From positions 1-7,212 of the forward strand of contig JASLIY010000330.1 of NCBI GenBank assembly GCA_030152675.1: DNA of 7,212 nucleotides. Reading direction: 5' to 3'. Under the pieces are notes generated by a model. That model ran no database searches. It was not told the DNA's origin and worked only from the letters and a program-made list of their open reading frames with translations. Source of the DNA: Acinetobacter sp. (GTDB lineage: Bacteria; Pseudomonadota; Gammaproteobacteria; Pseudomonadales; Moraxellaceae). The position numbers were made by a program, and so were the translations under genes. Below, one piece after another: positions 1-6,112 of the stretch. The first letter of the stretch is position 1, and every line of letters begins with the position of its first letter.

Positions 1-10
1 GTAATTAAGT

Positions 11-1762
11 ATGCAACAATGGGCCAGGTTTGCTATCCTCGGGGCCATGCTAGTCACCGCATATTTGCTCATTTTGGCGTGGCAAAACGATTATGGTCAT
101 GGCAATAATAACAAAGTTGAAACTCCAACTGCTGTTGTTGCACATGATGTTTCTGCCGACCTACCAAATGTACAAAATACAGCGACAGCTAGTGATATCC
201 CGCAAGCAAATATTGCTGCTGCACAACAAACTACGACTGCACCAGCCACAGCAAATCAACCACTGATTTCAGTACAGACTGACCTTTATCACCTTTGGAT
301 CAATCCAAAAGGTGGTGATATTGTGCGTATTGAATTATTGAATCATGACAAAAGTAAAGACAGCGAAAAGCCTTTTGTTATGCTTGAAAGTGATGCTCAA
401 CGTACCTATGTCGCACAATCTGGTTTGATTGGATTAAATGGTCCGGACAGCAGCCGCACAGGTCGTCCAAACTATGAAGTTGATAAAACAGCTTATACGT
501 TGGCAGATGCTCAAGATCAAAAACAAGAAAATGGTCAAAATGCAAAAGTTTTAAAAGTACCTATGGTTTATAAGACTGCCGATGGCGTCGAAATCATTAA
601 AACTTTTGAATTTAAGGCCGATGCTTATCCGATTAATGTCAGTTATCAAGTGCTCAACCGCAGCACCCAAAATTGGCAAGGTCAAATGTTTGGTCAAATC
701 AAACGTGACAATTCGGAAGATCCAGGCAAGTCTGATCAGGGGATCTTTACCCTGGGTACATTCTTGGGTGGGGCTTGGGGTTCGCCTGATGCGAATTATA
801 ACAAGCTCAAATTTGACAACTTTAATGAAGAAAAACTAAACGTAGATGCCAAAGGCGGCTGGGTTGCGGTTGTTCAGCATTATTTTGTCAGTGCATGGAT
901 TCCAGGTCACTTTGGTAATCAAGCCTATACTGCAAAACTAGAATCGCGTAAGTCTGCAGATGGTATGAATATCATCGGCTTTACTTCACCAACCATTAAT
1001 GTGCCTGCGGGCAAAACTATGACGGTGGATGCGACTTTCTATTCTGGTCCTAAAGTTCAGTCAGAATTGAAAGATTTGGCGGCTGGCTTAAACCAAACCG
1101 TTGACTATGGTTGGTTATGGCCAATTGCGAAGCTTTTGTTCATGGGCTTACAATTCTTCCATAACATCGTCGGTAACTGGGGTTGGTCAATTATCTTATT
1201 GACGATCTTGGTGAAATTGATTCTTTGGCCGTTATCTTCAAAAAGCTATCGTTCGATGGCGAAGATGCGTGTGATTGCACCTGAAATGCAACGCATGAAA
1301 GAAGAGTTTGGCGAAGACCGCATGCGTTTCTCTCAAGAAATGATGGCTTTGTATAAGCGTGAACAGGTGAATCCTCTTTCTGGTTGCTTACCTTTATTAT
1401 TACAAATGCCGATCTTCTTGGCCTTGTACTGGGTATTGATGGAAAGTGTTGAACTACGTCATGCACCATGGATGTTGTGGATTCAAGATTTATCTGCAAT
1501 GGATCCATTGTTTATCTTGCCATTGCTCATGGGTGCGACCATGTTTGTTCAGCAAATGTTGAATCCGCAACCTGCTGATCCAATGCAAGCTAAAGTGTTC
1601 AAAATCATGCCGATTATGTTCACTGTATTCATGTTGTTCTTCCCTGCAGGCTTGGTTCTATACTGGATCGTCAACAACAGTATTACCATTTTGCAGCAAG
1701 GCTATATCAACAAGAGTGTTGAAAAAGCCCGTTTAAACAAAGATGTAAGCTCAGCCAATTAG
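11..1762 (+). CDS. yidC: Membrane protein insertase YidC (Oxa1/Alb3 family)
   Basis: Inner-membrane insertase that places Sec-dependent and Sec-independent proteins into the cytoplasmic membrane and helps them fold. The 583 residues show the Gram-negative layout: an uncleaved N-terminal anchor (about residues 5-25), a long Ala/Thr/Gln-rich linker, a large periplasmic domain to about residue 365, then the conserved insertase core with membrane segments from about residue 390. Recognisable core motifs are SYRSMAKMR after TM2, a charged cytoplasmic hairpin, NPLSGCLPLLLQMPIFLALY from residue 454, and FFPAGLVLYWIVNN in the last helix. The conserved positive charge in TM2 is Lys402, where E. coli has Arg366. 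It is somewhat longer than the 548-residue E. coli protein, mostly in the linker. The ATG has only 10 bases of upstream sequence in the window, so its ribosome site cannot be judged. By family knowledge rpmH, rnpA and yidD should lie just upstream. Family assignment is secure. Confidence 0.97.
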   Translation: MQQWARFAILGAMLVTAYLLILAWQNDYGHGNNNKVETPTAVVAHDVSADLPNVQNTATASDIPQANIAAAQQTTTAPATANQPLISVQTDLYHLWINPKGGDIVRIELLNHDKSKDSEKPFVMLESDAQRTYVAQSGLIGLNGPDSSRTGRPNYEVDKTAYTLADAQDQKQENGQNAKVLKVPMVYKTADGVEIIKTFEFKADAYPINVSYQVLNRSTQNWQGQMFGQIKRDNSEDPGKSDQGIFTLGTFLGGAWGSPDANYNKLKFDNFNEEKLNVDAKGGWVAVVQHYFVSAWIPGHFGNQAYTAKLESRKSADGMNIIGFTSPTINVPAGKTMTVDATFYSGPKVQSELKDLAAGLNQTVDYGWLWPIAKLLFMGLQFFHNIVGNWGWSIILLTILVKLILWPLSSKSYRSMAKMRVIAPEMQRMKEEFGEDRMRFSQEMMALYKREQVNPLSGCLPLLLQMPIFLALYWVLMESVELRHAPWMLWIQDLSAMDPLFILPLLMGATMFVQQMLNPQPADPMQAKVFKIMPIMFTVFMLFFPAGLVLYWIVNNSITILQQGYINKSVEKARLNKDVSSAN

Positions 1763-1782
1763 TCTGAACTGAGAAGCTGAAT

Positions 1783-1819
1783 AAATCCGCTTAAGATGGT
1801 AATCTTAGGCGGATTTTTT
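1783..1819 (+). terminator. Intrinsic terminator after yidC
   Basis: A 15-base-pair stem (1783-1797 with 1802-1816, containing one G-U pair) closes a four-base GGTA loop and runs into a T-tract ending at 1819. It starts 20 bases after the yidC stop and ends 26 bases before the mnmE start. Stem length, tight loop and T-run make this a strong factor-independent terminator, so mnmE probably depends on leakage or on its own promoter, which is not obvious in the remaining gap. Confidence 0.9.
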
Positions 1820-1845
1820 ATTGGCCATAAGTTGAGAATTTTTCA

Positions 1846-3210
1846 ATGACTACCCGAGTGACTCAAACCACGATTGCTGCAATTGCGACACCCCCTGGTC
1901 GTGGAGGTGTGGGCGTGATTCGTCTATCGGGGCCCAAAGCCTATGCCATTGCTGAAGCACTGTGTCATGCTCCCCTCCCCCAAGCCCGTATGGCCGGTTT
2001 TCGTAAATTCTATGATGCTGCGGCAGAAATCATGGATGAAGGCTTGTTGCTGTGCTTTCCCAATCCGCATTCGTTTACGGGCGAGGATGTGGTCGAGCTA
2101 CAAGGTCATGGTGGGCCAGTGATTCAAAATGCTTTATTGGCACGTGTGCTTGAACTTGGCGCAACTGCGGCCAAAGCCGGTGAGTTCTCCATGCGCGCAT
2201 TTGAAAATGACAAAATGGATTTGGTTCAAGCCGAAGCCATTGCTGATCTGATCGATGCCAGCTCACAAGCGGCTGCACGTTCTGCAGTGCGCTCTTTGCA
2301 AGGCGCCTTTTCAACTAAGGTTAATGCTGTTTTAGAAAAGCTGATTCATTTGCGTCTACATGTCGAAGCTGCTATTGATTTTCCGGAAGAAGAAATCGAC
2401 TTTTTGGCGGATGGGAAAATATTGAATCTGTTAGAAGACGTGCAAGCATCTGTTACTCAAGTGCAGCAGTCTGCACGTCAGGGGCAGTTATTGCGCGAAG
2501 GTTTACAGGTGGTGATCGCAGGCAAGCCTAATGCCGGAAAATCAAGCTTACTCAACACTTTGGCTGGCGTAGAACGCGCCATCGTGACCGATATCGCAGG
2601 TACGACACGCGATGTATTGCATGAAAAAATCAGTTTAAACGGTCTGCCGATGACCTTAGTTGATACAGCCGGTCTACGTGAAACGGGTGACGTGGTTGAA
2701 AAAGAAGGGATTCGCCGCGCGATCCGAGAGATTGAGCAGGCGGATTTATTGCTCTTGGTCTATGACTTAAGCCAAGGGGACAATCCTTTAACCTTGGCAG
2801 AACAGTATTTTGCAGAGCATCTCGATCCTAAACGTTTGATGTTGATCGGTAATAAATGTGACCTCACTGATCAGAGTGCTCAACTCACTGACTTTCAGGG
2901 TTTTCGACAGGTCTTGGTTTCGGCACAGCAAGACATGGGGATTGAAGAGCTTGTAGAGGCGATTACAGCGCATGCAGGCTTTCATCCTGAAGAAGATAGC
3001 TTCATCGCGCGTACACGTCATCTCGACGCAATGAAGCGTACTCAGCATTACTTGGCTGAAGCACGTGAGCAGTTGGTGGTCTATCAAGCCGGTGAATTGG
3101 TGGCAGAGTCATTACGCTTGGCGCAAAACTCACTTGGTGAAATCACCGGTGATTTTAGGGCTGATGATTTGTTGGGTGAGATTTTTGGCTCATTCTGTAT
3201 TGGGAAATAA
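1846..3210 (+). CDS. mnmE: tRNA uridine-5-carboxymethylaminomethyl(34) synthesis GTPase MnmE
   Basis: With MnmG, this GTPase installs the (carboxymethyl)aminomethyl group at C5 of the wobble uridine in a subset of tRNAs, using a tetrahydrofolate-bound one-carbon unit. At 454 residues it has the same length as the E. coli protein. The N-terminal folate-binding domain begins TTIAAIATPPGRGGVGVIRL. The G domain has its P-loop GKPNAGKSS at 226-234, switch GTTRD at 252-256, DTAG at 273-276 and NKCD at 336-339. The helical domain ends with the diagnostic FCIGK, whose Cys451 is conserved in the family. The ATG at 1846 has only a weak GAG upstream (1834-1836), but the encoded N-terminus matches the family start, so I keep it. 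It is followed by genes on the opposite strand, so its transcription is convergent with theirs. Confidence 0.98.
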   Translation: MTTRVTQTTIAAIATPPGRGGVGVIRLSGPKAYAIAEALCHAPLPQARMAGFRKFYDAAAEIMDEGLLLCFPNPHSFTGEDVVELQGHGGPVIQNALLARVLELGATAAKAGEFSMRAFENDKMDLVQAEAIADLIDASSQAAARSAVRSLQGAFSTKVNAVLEKLIHLRLHVEAAIDFPEEEIDFLADGKILNLLEDVQASVTQVQQSARQGQLLREGLQVVIAGKPNAGKSSLLNTLAGVERAIVTDIAGTTRDVLHEKISLNGLPMTLVDTAGLRETGDVVEKEGIRRAIREIEQADLLLLVYDLSQGDNPLTLAEQYFAEHLDPKRLMLIGNKCDLTDQSAQLTDFQGFRQVLVSAQQDMGIEELVEAITAHAGFHPEEDSFIARTRHLDAMKRTQHYLAEAREQLVVYQAGELVAESLRLAQNSLGEITGDFRADDLLGEIFGSFCIGK

Positions 3211-3236
3211 CGGAACCCATTATCCTTGTCGGTCAT

Positions 3237-3267
3237 GTTGAGGTGCAGTCAAAGGCTGCGCCTCAAC
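3237..3267. terminator. Hairpin between convergent units, no T-run
   Basis: A 12-base-pair stem (3237-3248 with 3256-3267, one G-U pair) closes a seven-base loop. It lies 26 bases beyond the mnmE stop and 16 bases beyond the end of the opposing azlD-like remnant. Neither strand has a T-tract after the stem, so it is not a canonical intrinsic terminator. It could still protect 3' ends or act bidirectionally with Rho. The hairpin itself is clear; the role is inferred. Confidence 0.5.
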
Positions 3268-3283
3268 ACCAGTTGGAAGAGAT

Positions 3284-3580
3284 TTAAAGCAAAATAAAAT
3301 ACTGCAACAGATAAAACAGCATAAAACCTGCGATTGAACTGATTAAAATTCGTTTTGAAAGCATGAAAAATACCGCAGTGAATAGTGCCGCATAAAAATA
3401 CGCGTTTAGCCATAATCCTCGGAAGTGTTGTTCATCCTCAAAAAATATCACGGGGATGCAAATCGCGGTGAGTAAAAATGCTTGGCCAAGTCGGATCGGC
3501 CAAGGGTGATGGACGATGTCAGGGCGAAAATTGAGTGCGTAGATCAGGCGTTGGGTGATGAGTAAAAAAATCGTGACCAA
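3284..3580 (-). pseudogene. AzlD-like branched-chain amino acid export subunit, 5'-truncated remnant
   Basis: The reading frame gives about 98 hydrophobic residues with three to four membrane segments. The C-terminal half (NAYFYAALFTAVFFMLSKR, then a hydrophobic GFMLFYLLQYF end) fits the AzlD pattern of a small-residue helix, a short basic turn and a last glycine-containing helix. AzlD proteins are small partners of AzlC in export of branched-chain amino acids. Three things suggest damage. The only start is a TTG with no Shine-Dalgarno sequence. A TAA in the same frame lies just two codons before it (3589-3587). No azlC gene is adjacent. The frame seems to lack only the first few residues of the first helix, where it abuts a fragment of another gene. 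It could still be expressed from the TTG as an orphan subunit. Family call moderately sure; non-function inferred. Confidence 0.55.
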
Positions 3581-3582
3581 GA

Positions 3583-3648
3583 TGCTTTAAGTAGTTCAAG
3601 CCCGCCAAGCTCTTGGACATGTTTGTAGTCAGCAAATTCGGTTTTTAT
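3583..3648 (-). pseudogene. N-terminal fragment of an AraC-family regulator
   Basis: Twenty-two codons read (M)KTEFADYKHVQELGGLELL and then KA. This resembles the start of AraC-type regulators with an N-terminal cupin sensor, where a GG-(I/V/L)-E-L-L strand opens the domain. A strong Shine-Dalgarno sequence GAGAGGAG (3665-3658) sits nine bases before the first codon, which is ATA instead of ATG. The frame then passes into the azlD-like sequence and stops at TGA 3547-3545, so the rest of the sensor and the two helix-turn-helix motifs are missing. AraC-type regulators often neighbour azlCD, which supports reading this as the 5' stump left by a deletion. The match is short and from memory, so it needs a search. 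Confidence 0.4.
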
Positions 3649-3743
3649 TTTAATTTGCTCCTCTCATGCTTGGATTGATTTCATTTCAACACCAGAATAA
3701 GCCATTCTAATTGCAGGTCTAGAACAAAATTGCTCTCTCTACA

Positions 3744-4931
3744 TCATTCGCGCGGTTTAAGTTTTCGAGCTTGATAAAGCAGTAGAAATACGCTGACTAA
3801 ACCCAACATCAGACAAAAGCTCATCACACCAGCACTCAATCCCCAATGATCTGAGATATAGCCCACAGCAACAATCGGCAAGATGGTGCCCCAATAGGCG
3901 ATGAACAAATAGGTCGCCATCACTGCAGCGCGATTATCGACTTGAGTCATGTGGTGAATCATGGCGAATGCACCGATTAAGCTCAGACCATGCCCCATGC
4001 CAGCAAATAATACGCTGACAAAGAACAGCAACTGCCAATGCATCAGCATGCATAGGCTCAACAGCACATAGCTACTCAGCAATAGTCCGAGACCAAGTCT
4101 CAAGCTGTAATGCATTGCGATGCGTTTTGCGAGAATCTGTGCCACAACCGAGGCCACTAAGATCGCGGTGATGGTCATGCCGCTCAGCATTGGGCCATGC
4201 CATGGCAAAATTTCTTTGATAAAAGATGGAGCCAAAGAGGCAAATAAGCTAAAACTGGCGAAGGCGCAAAAGGCGGCAAAGCTGGCCAAATAAAAGCTGC
4301 CTCGATGTTCAGGGGTCGGATACTGCAGATGCGGCGCCATAGAGAATTTCTGTTTTTCAAAAGCGATGGCTTTGAGGCTAAATAAACTCAGAAAACTGAT
4401 AACAGCCGCCACGATAATGGGGAGATAAGGTGTCACCAGTGGGGCTGTTGAAAATTGTGCAATGCTTCCGCCCACAAAAGGACCCAGACTAAAACCAATC
4501 ACAGTGATGATGGAGCTGAGTTGGGCTGCTGAAGCTTGGTGGGATTTGGGAATGGTACATATCAGACCCAACATGGCAGAGGTGCTGATCAGCCCTGAAG
4601 CAATGCCAATGATAAAGCGACCGAGTCCAAGGACATAGGCATCTTTCGCCAGTACTGAAGCAATCAGCCCCAATATGGCAAATAACAATCCGAGCTGTAA
4701 GGTGCGGATATAGCCGATACTGTTACTGGTGCGGCCCAAAAATAGCAAAGTACTCAGGCAGCCAAACATATAGGCGATAAAAATATAGGTAATATCGCTC
4801 GGGAGCAGGTGCCACACCTGTTGATAAATGGGATATAGCGGACTCGAAAGTGCTGTACCCATGGTCCCGATACACAATGCCAGACTAACCAAGATAAACG
4901 GTCGCCAAGCATGGTACTGGATGCTCGCCAT
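3744..4931 (-). CDS. MFS transporter, 12 membrane segments, substrate unknown
   Basis: A 395-residue major facilitator protein of the usual size for drug or metabolite exporters. The N-terminal half has a degenerate motif A at 66-77 (GRTSNSIGYIRT, with Asn where Asp is common), an Arg in TM4 (RFIIGIASGL, Arg105) and motif C in TM5 (GFSLGPFVGG, 146-155), which is typical of proton-driven exporters. A central loop at about 187-212 joins the halves. A second motif-A-like GYISDHWG at 347-354 lies before the last pair of helices. Start: ATG at 4931 with GGAG (4940-4937) five bases upstream. It begins 48 bases after the methyltransferase stop on the same strand, with no terminator seen between, so the two are probably co-transcribed. 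Motif C points to efflux, but the sequence does not reveal the substrate. The family is certain. Confidence 0.9.
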   Translation of the reverse strand: MASIQYHAWRPFILVSLALCIGTMGTALSSPLYPIYQQVWHLLPSDITYIFIAYMFGCLSTLLFLGRTSNSIGYIRTLQLGLLFAILGLIASVLAKDAYVLGLGRFIIGIASGLISTSAMLGLICTIPKSHQASAAQLSSIITVIGFSLGPFVGGSIAQFSTAPLVTPYLPIIVAAVISFLSLFSLKAIAFEKQKFSMAPHLQYPTPEHRGSFYLASFAAFCAFASFSLFASLAPSFIKEILPWHGPMLSGMTITAILVASVVAQILAKRIAMHYSLRLGLGLLLSSYVLLSLCMLMHWQLLFFVSVLFAGMGHGLSLIGAFAMIHHMTQVDNRAAVMATYLFIAYWGTILPIVAVGYISDHWGLSAGVMSFCLMLGLVSVFLLLYQARKLKPRE

Positions 4932-4979
4932 ATATGCTCCAAAGCAGCGTTTTGAGGAAAGATATGAATACGCAGTATC

Positions 4980-5567
4980 TTAGTTCTTTTGCGCAATTGC
5001 CTGAATGACTGCAGCCAGCCCCGTATGGAATTTGCCTTCGATCACCTCACGTTCGCGTGACTCAAGGTGAAGAAACTGCAAATCCTTTAGACCTTGTTCT
5101 AAACTGGCTTGGGTGGTCATATGATCAGCAGATGAACCGCCACCGGTCGCATAGGCCAGCTGTTCAGGTCGATAGGCTTCGACTAAATAGATGCCTTTGG
5201 GTTTCAGTCCTGCGACAATTTTGGGATACAGTTGCAACTGTTGTTGCGTACTCAGCGGACAGAAGATAGAAATGATGCCCTCCCATGTATTGGGGGTAAT
5301 TTCAAATGCATTGAGATCGGCAAGAATTGTTTCGATTTCAACACCGTGTTCTTGCGCCAACTTCTGTGCTTTGTCCAAACCGACCTGAGAACTATCTACC
5401 GCTGTGACCGTATAGCCTTGCTGCGCTAAAAATACGGCATTACGACCTTCACCTTCTGCGAGGCTGAGAATTTTTCCTTTCGGAAGTTGGTGAACATTTT
5501 CAATCAGAAAGTCATTCGCCCGTTTACCATAAACATAGTCCGTATCGCTATAACGTTGATCCCACAT
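4980..5567 (-). CDS. Class I SAM-dependent methyltransferase
   Basis: A 195-residue, single-domain Rossmann-fold methyltransferase, cytoplasmic with no signal or membrane segment. The N-terminus WDQRYSDTDYVYGKRANDFL is the WDxRY...YG...NxFL signature of TehB-like small-molecule methyltransferases. Motif I is ILSLAEGEGRNAVFLA (33-48), with AEGEGRN in place of the more usual GCGxGRN; this variant recurs in a large uncharacterised bacterial subgroup. The acidic residue that would bind the SAM ribose is Asp58 (VTAVDSS), and motif III-like ADLNAF follows at 83-88. Start: ATG at 5567 with AAGGA (5580-5576) eight bases upstream. Another ATG at 5572 is out of frame. It is first in a likely two-gene unit with the MFS transporter, which could suggest modification and export of a toxic compound, but that is inference. 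The acceptor substrate is unknown. Confidence 0.88.
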   Translation of the reverse strand: MWDQRYSDTDYVYGKRANDFLIENVHQLPKGKILSLAEGEGRNAVFLAQQGYTVTAVDSSQVGLDKAQKLAQEHGVEIETILADLNAFEITPNTWEGIISIFCPLSTQQQLQLYPKIVAGLKPKGIYLVEAYRPEQLAYATGGGSSADHMTTQASLEQGLKDLQFLHLESREREVIEGKFHTGLAAVIQAIAQKN

Positions 5568-5743
5568 GACATGATTCCTTGCTTGATCATTGATATTGAT
5601 TGGGTTGGGTATTTGAGTGTGAATGGCTCGTCAAAATACTTAGTCCGTTGAGCATAACATTGAACAGAGAGGTGTTTGTGAAATCAAATCAACCGCTTGA
5701 TGTTGATCTCACTGCCGGTGGGAGTATGTCAAGACATCATAAT
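5568..5743. other. Intergenic gap with hairpin and IS-end-like stretch
   Basis: This 176-base gap lies between the repressor gene's stop and the methyltransferase start. It must contain the methyltransferase promoter if that gene is not read from dmeR. The best candidate on the minus strand is an extended -10 (TG-T-TATGCT) with no convincing -35. It also holds the imperfect hairpin at 5683-5707 and the IS200/IS605-like end at 5714-5735. No RNA gene is visible. Confidence 0.4.
5683..5707 (-). terminator. Possible weak terminator hairpin downstream of dmeR
   Basis: The arms ATCAAATCAA (5683-5692) and TTGATGTTGAT (5697-5707) pair over ten positions with one bulged base around a four-base loop. 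On the minus strand the stem is followed by only a short TTT, and the stem is A/T-rich, so termination would be weak. It lies 37 bases beyond the dmeR stop. It may instead be a subterminal hairpin of a decayed insertion sequence. Confidence 0.3.
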
Positions 5744-6010
5744 TTAGGTGTAGCGTTTAAACAGTTTTAAAAATTCATCGAGTTCTGCTTCATTTACCGC
5801 TTGTGCATCGGTGATGACATGATGACGTAGATGCATTTCGATCAGCTCATTCATTAAGCCATTGATGGCACCTTTCACCGCAGCAACTTGTTGTAAAACA
5901 TCGATACATTGATGCTGATCTTGTTGCAATGTTTCCTCTATTGCACGTAACTGGCCCTGTAACCGTTTCACACGGTTGAGCACTTTCTTGTCTTGATTGA
6001 GATGGCCCAT
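5744..6010 (-). CDS. dmeR: DmeR/RcnR-type metal-responsive repressor (CsoR/RcnR/FrmR family)
   Basis: All-helical, tetrameric repressor of the CsoR/RcnR/FrmR (DUF156) family: about 88 residues with the core KRLQGQLRAIEETL, C-x-DVLQQVAAVKGAINGLM and a hydrophobic C-terminal helix. Counted from the ATG at 6010, the metal fingerprint is His3, Cys35, His60 and His64. In this family that set marks nickel/cobalt sensors such as RcnR; the copper sensor CsoR and formaldehyde sensor FrmR differ at these positions. A TTG four codons upstream (6022) could also start the frame, but it has no ribosome site and would move the N-terminal His out of register. ATG 6010 has a modest GGA seven bases upstream. 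It is divergent from a DmeF-like exporter across a 102-base region with two operators, so autoregulation is expected. Family certain, metal identity strongly suggested but inferred. Confidence 0.9.
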   Translation of the reverse strand: MGHLNQDKKVLNRVKRLQGQLRAIEETLQQDQHQCIDVLQQVAAVKGAINGLMNELIEMHLRHHVITDAQAVNEAELDEFLKLFKRYT

Positions 6011-6024
6011 GCTGTTGTCCAAAT

Positions 6025-6053
6025 AAAAATATACTCCCTTATAGTATATTTTT
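6025..6053. promoter_or_regulatory. Operator 1 for the DmeR/RcnR-type repressor
   Basis: A perfect 11-base inverted repeat, AAAAATATACT (6025-6035) and AGTATATTTTT (6043-6053), around a seven-base centre CCCTTAT. It covers the predicted dmeR core promoter. The TACT...AGTA arms with a G/C-tract at the centre match the known RcnR operator plan (TACT, G-tract, AGTA). Here the tract is short, GGG on the minus strand. Confidence 0.75.
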
Positions 6054-6056
6054 TAA
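6028..6056 (-). promoter_or_regulatory. Predicted dmeR promoter
   Basis: On the minus strand, TTAAAA (6056-6051, four of six to TTGACA) is followed after 17 bases by TATATT (6033-6028, five of six to TATAAT). It is nested inside operator 1, so repressor binding should block RNA polymerase and autoregulate dmeR. A/T-richness allows other registers. Confidence 0.45.
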
Positions 6057-6057
6057 C

Positions 6058-6085
6058 TTCGAAATATACTGGGGTGGAGTATATT
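6058..6085 (+). promoter_or_regulatory. Predicted dmeF promoter
   Basis: The best -10 is TATATT (6080-6085), in the right arm of operator 2. Sixteen bases upstream is TTCGAA (6058-6063), a poor -35. The alternative -10 TATACT (6065-6070) lies in the left arm and has no good -35 either. Either way the operator overlaps the core promoter, consistent with repression. A start site near 6092 would leave a leader of about 20 bases. Confidence 0.35.
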
Positions 6086-6086
6086 T
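6062..6086. promoter_or_regulatory. Operator 2 for the DmeR/RcnR-type repressor
   Basis: A perfect nine-base inverted repeat, AAATATACT (6062-6070) and AGTATATTT (6078-6086), around a seven-base centre GGGGTGG. The core TACT-GGGGTGG-AGTA is very close to the RcnR consensus of TACT, six Gs, any base, AGTA. It is centred 35 bases from operator 1 and lies just upstream of dmeF. Confidence 0.8.
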
Positions 6087-6101
6087 TTAACCAAGAAGTT
6101 G

Positions 6102-6106
6102 GGTGA
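6102..6106 (+). promoter_or_regulatory. Ribosome binding site deciding the dmeF start
   Basis: GGTGA sits six bases before ATG 6113. A second in-frame ATG at 6119 would be 12 bases away, so 6113 is preferred. Confidence 0.55.
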
Positions 6107-6112
6107 CTGCTT

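Noticed and set aside
1191..1508. Minus-strand ORF of 105 codons inside yidC
   Set aside because: It lies antisense to the most conserved part of YidC and shows no family features.
3649..3743. Possible small peptide MAYSGVEMKSIQA (minus strand) before the AraC-like stump
   Set aside because: Thirteen codons ending at TGA 3666-3664 without a clear ribosome site. It is more likely leader sequence of the decayed regulator gene.
4754..4996. Minus-strand ORF bridging the methyltransferase and MFS genes
   Set aside because: It is an out-of-frame reading of the MFS N-terminus with no recognisable domain.
5057..5429. Several short plus-strand ORFs antisense to the methyltransferase
   Set aside because: They overlap one another and the well-supported minus-strand methyltransferase, have low-quality composition and no ribosome sites that stand out.
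5678..5770. Plus-strand 30-codon ORF from GTG with GAGAGG (5667-5672) five bases upstream
   Set aside because: The Shine-Dalgarno spacing is good, but the peptide is not recognised, spans the IS-like end and finishes antisense inside dmeR. It could be the stump of a lost divergent gene, but coincidence is as likely.
5744..6010. Formaldehyde sensor FrmR or copper sensor CsoR identity for the repressor
   Set aside because: His at 3 and 64 together with the DmeF-like neighbour fits the RcnR/DmeR group better; there is no frmAB gene or copper ATPase in the window.
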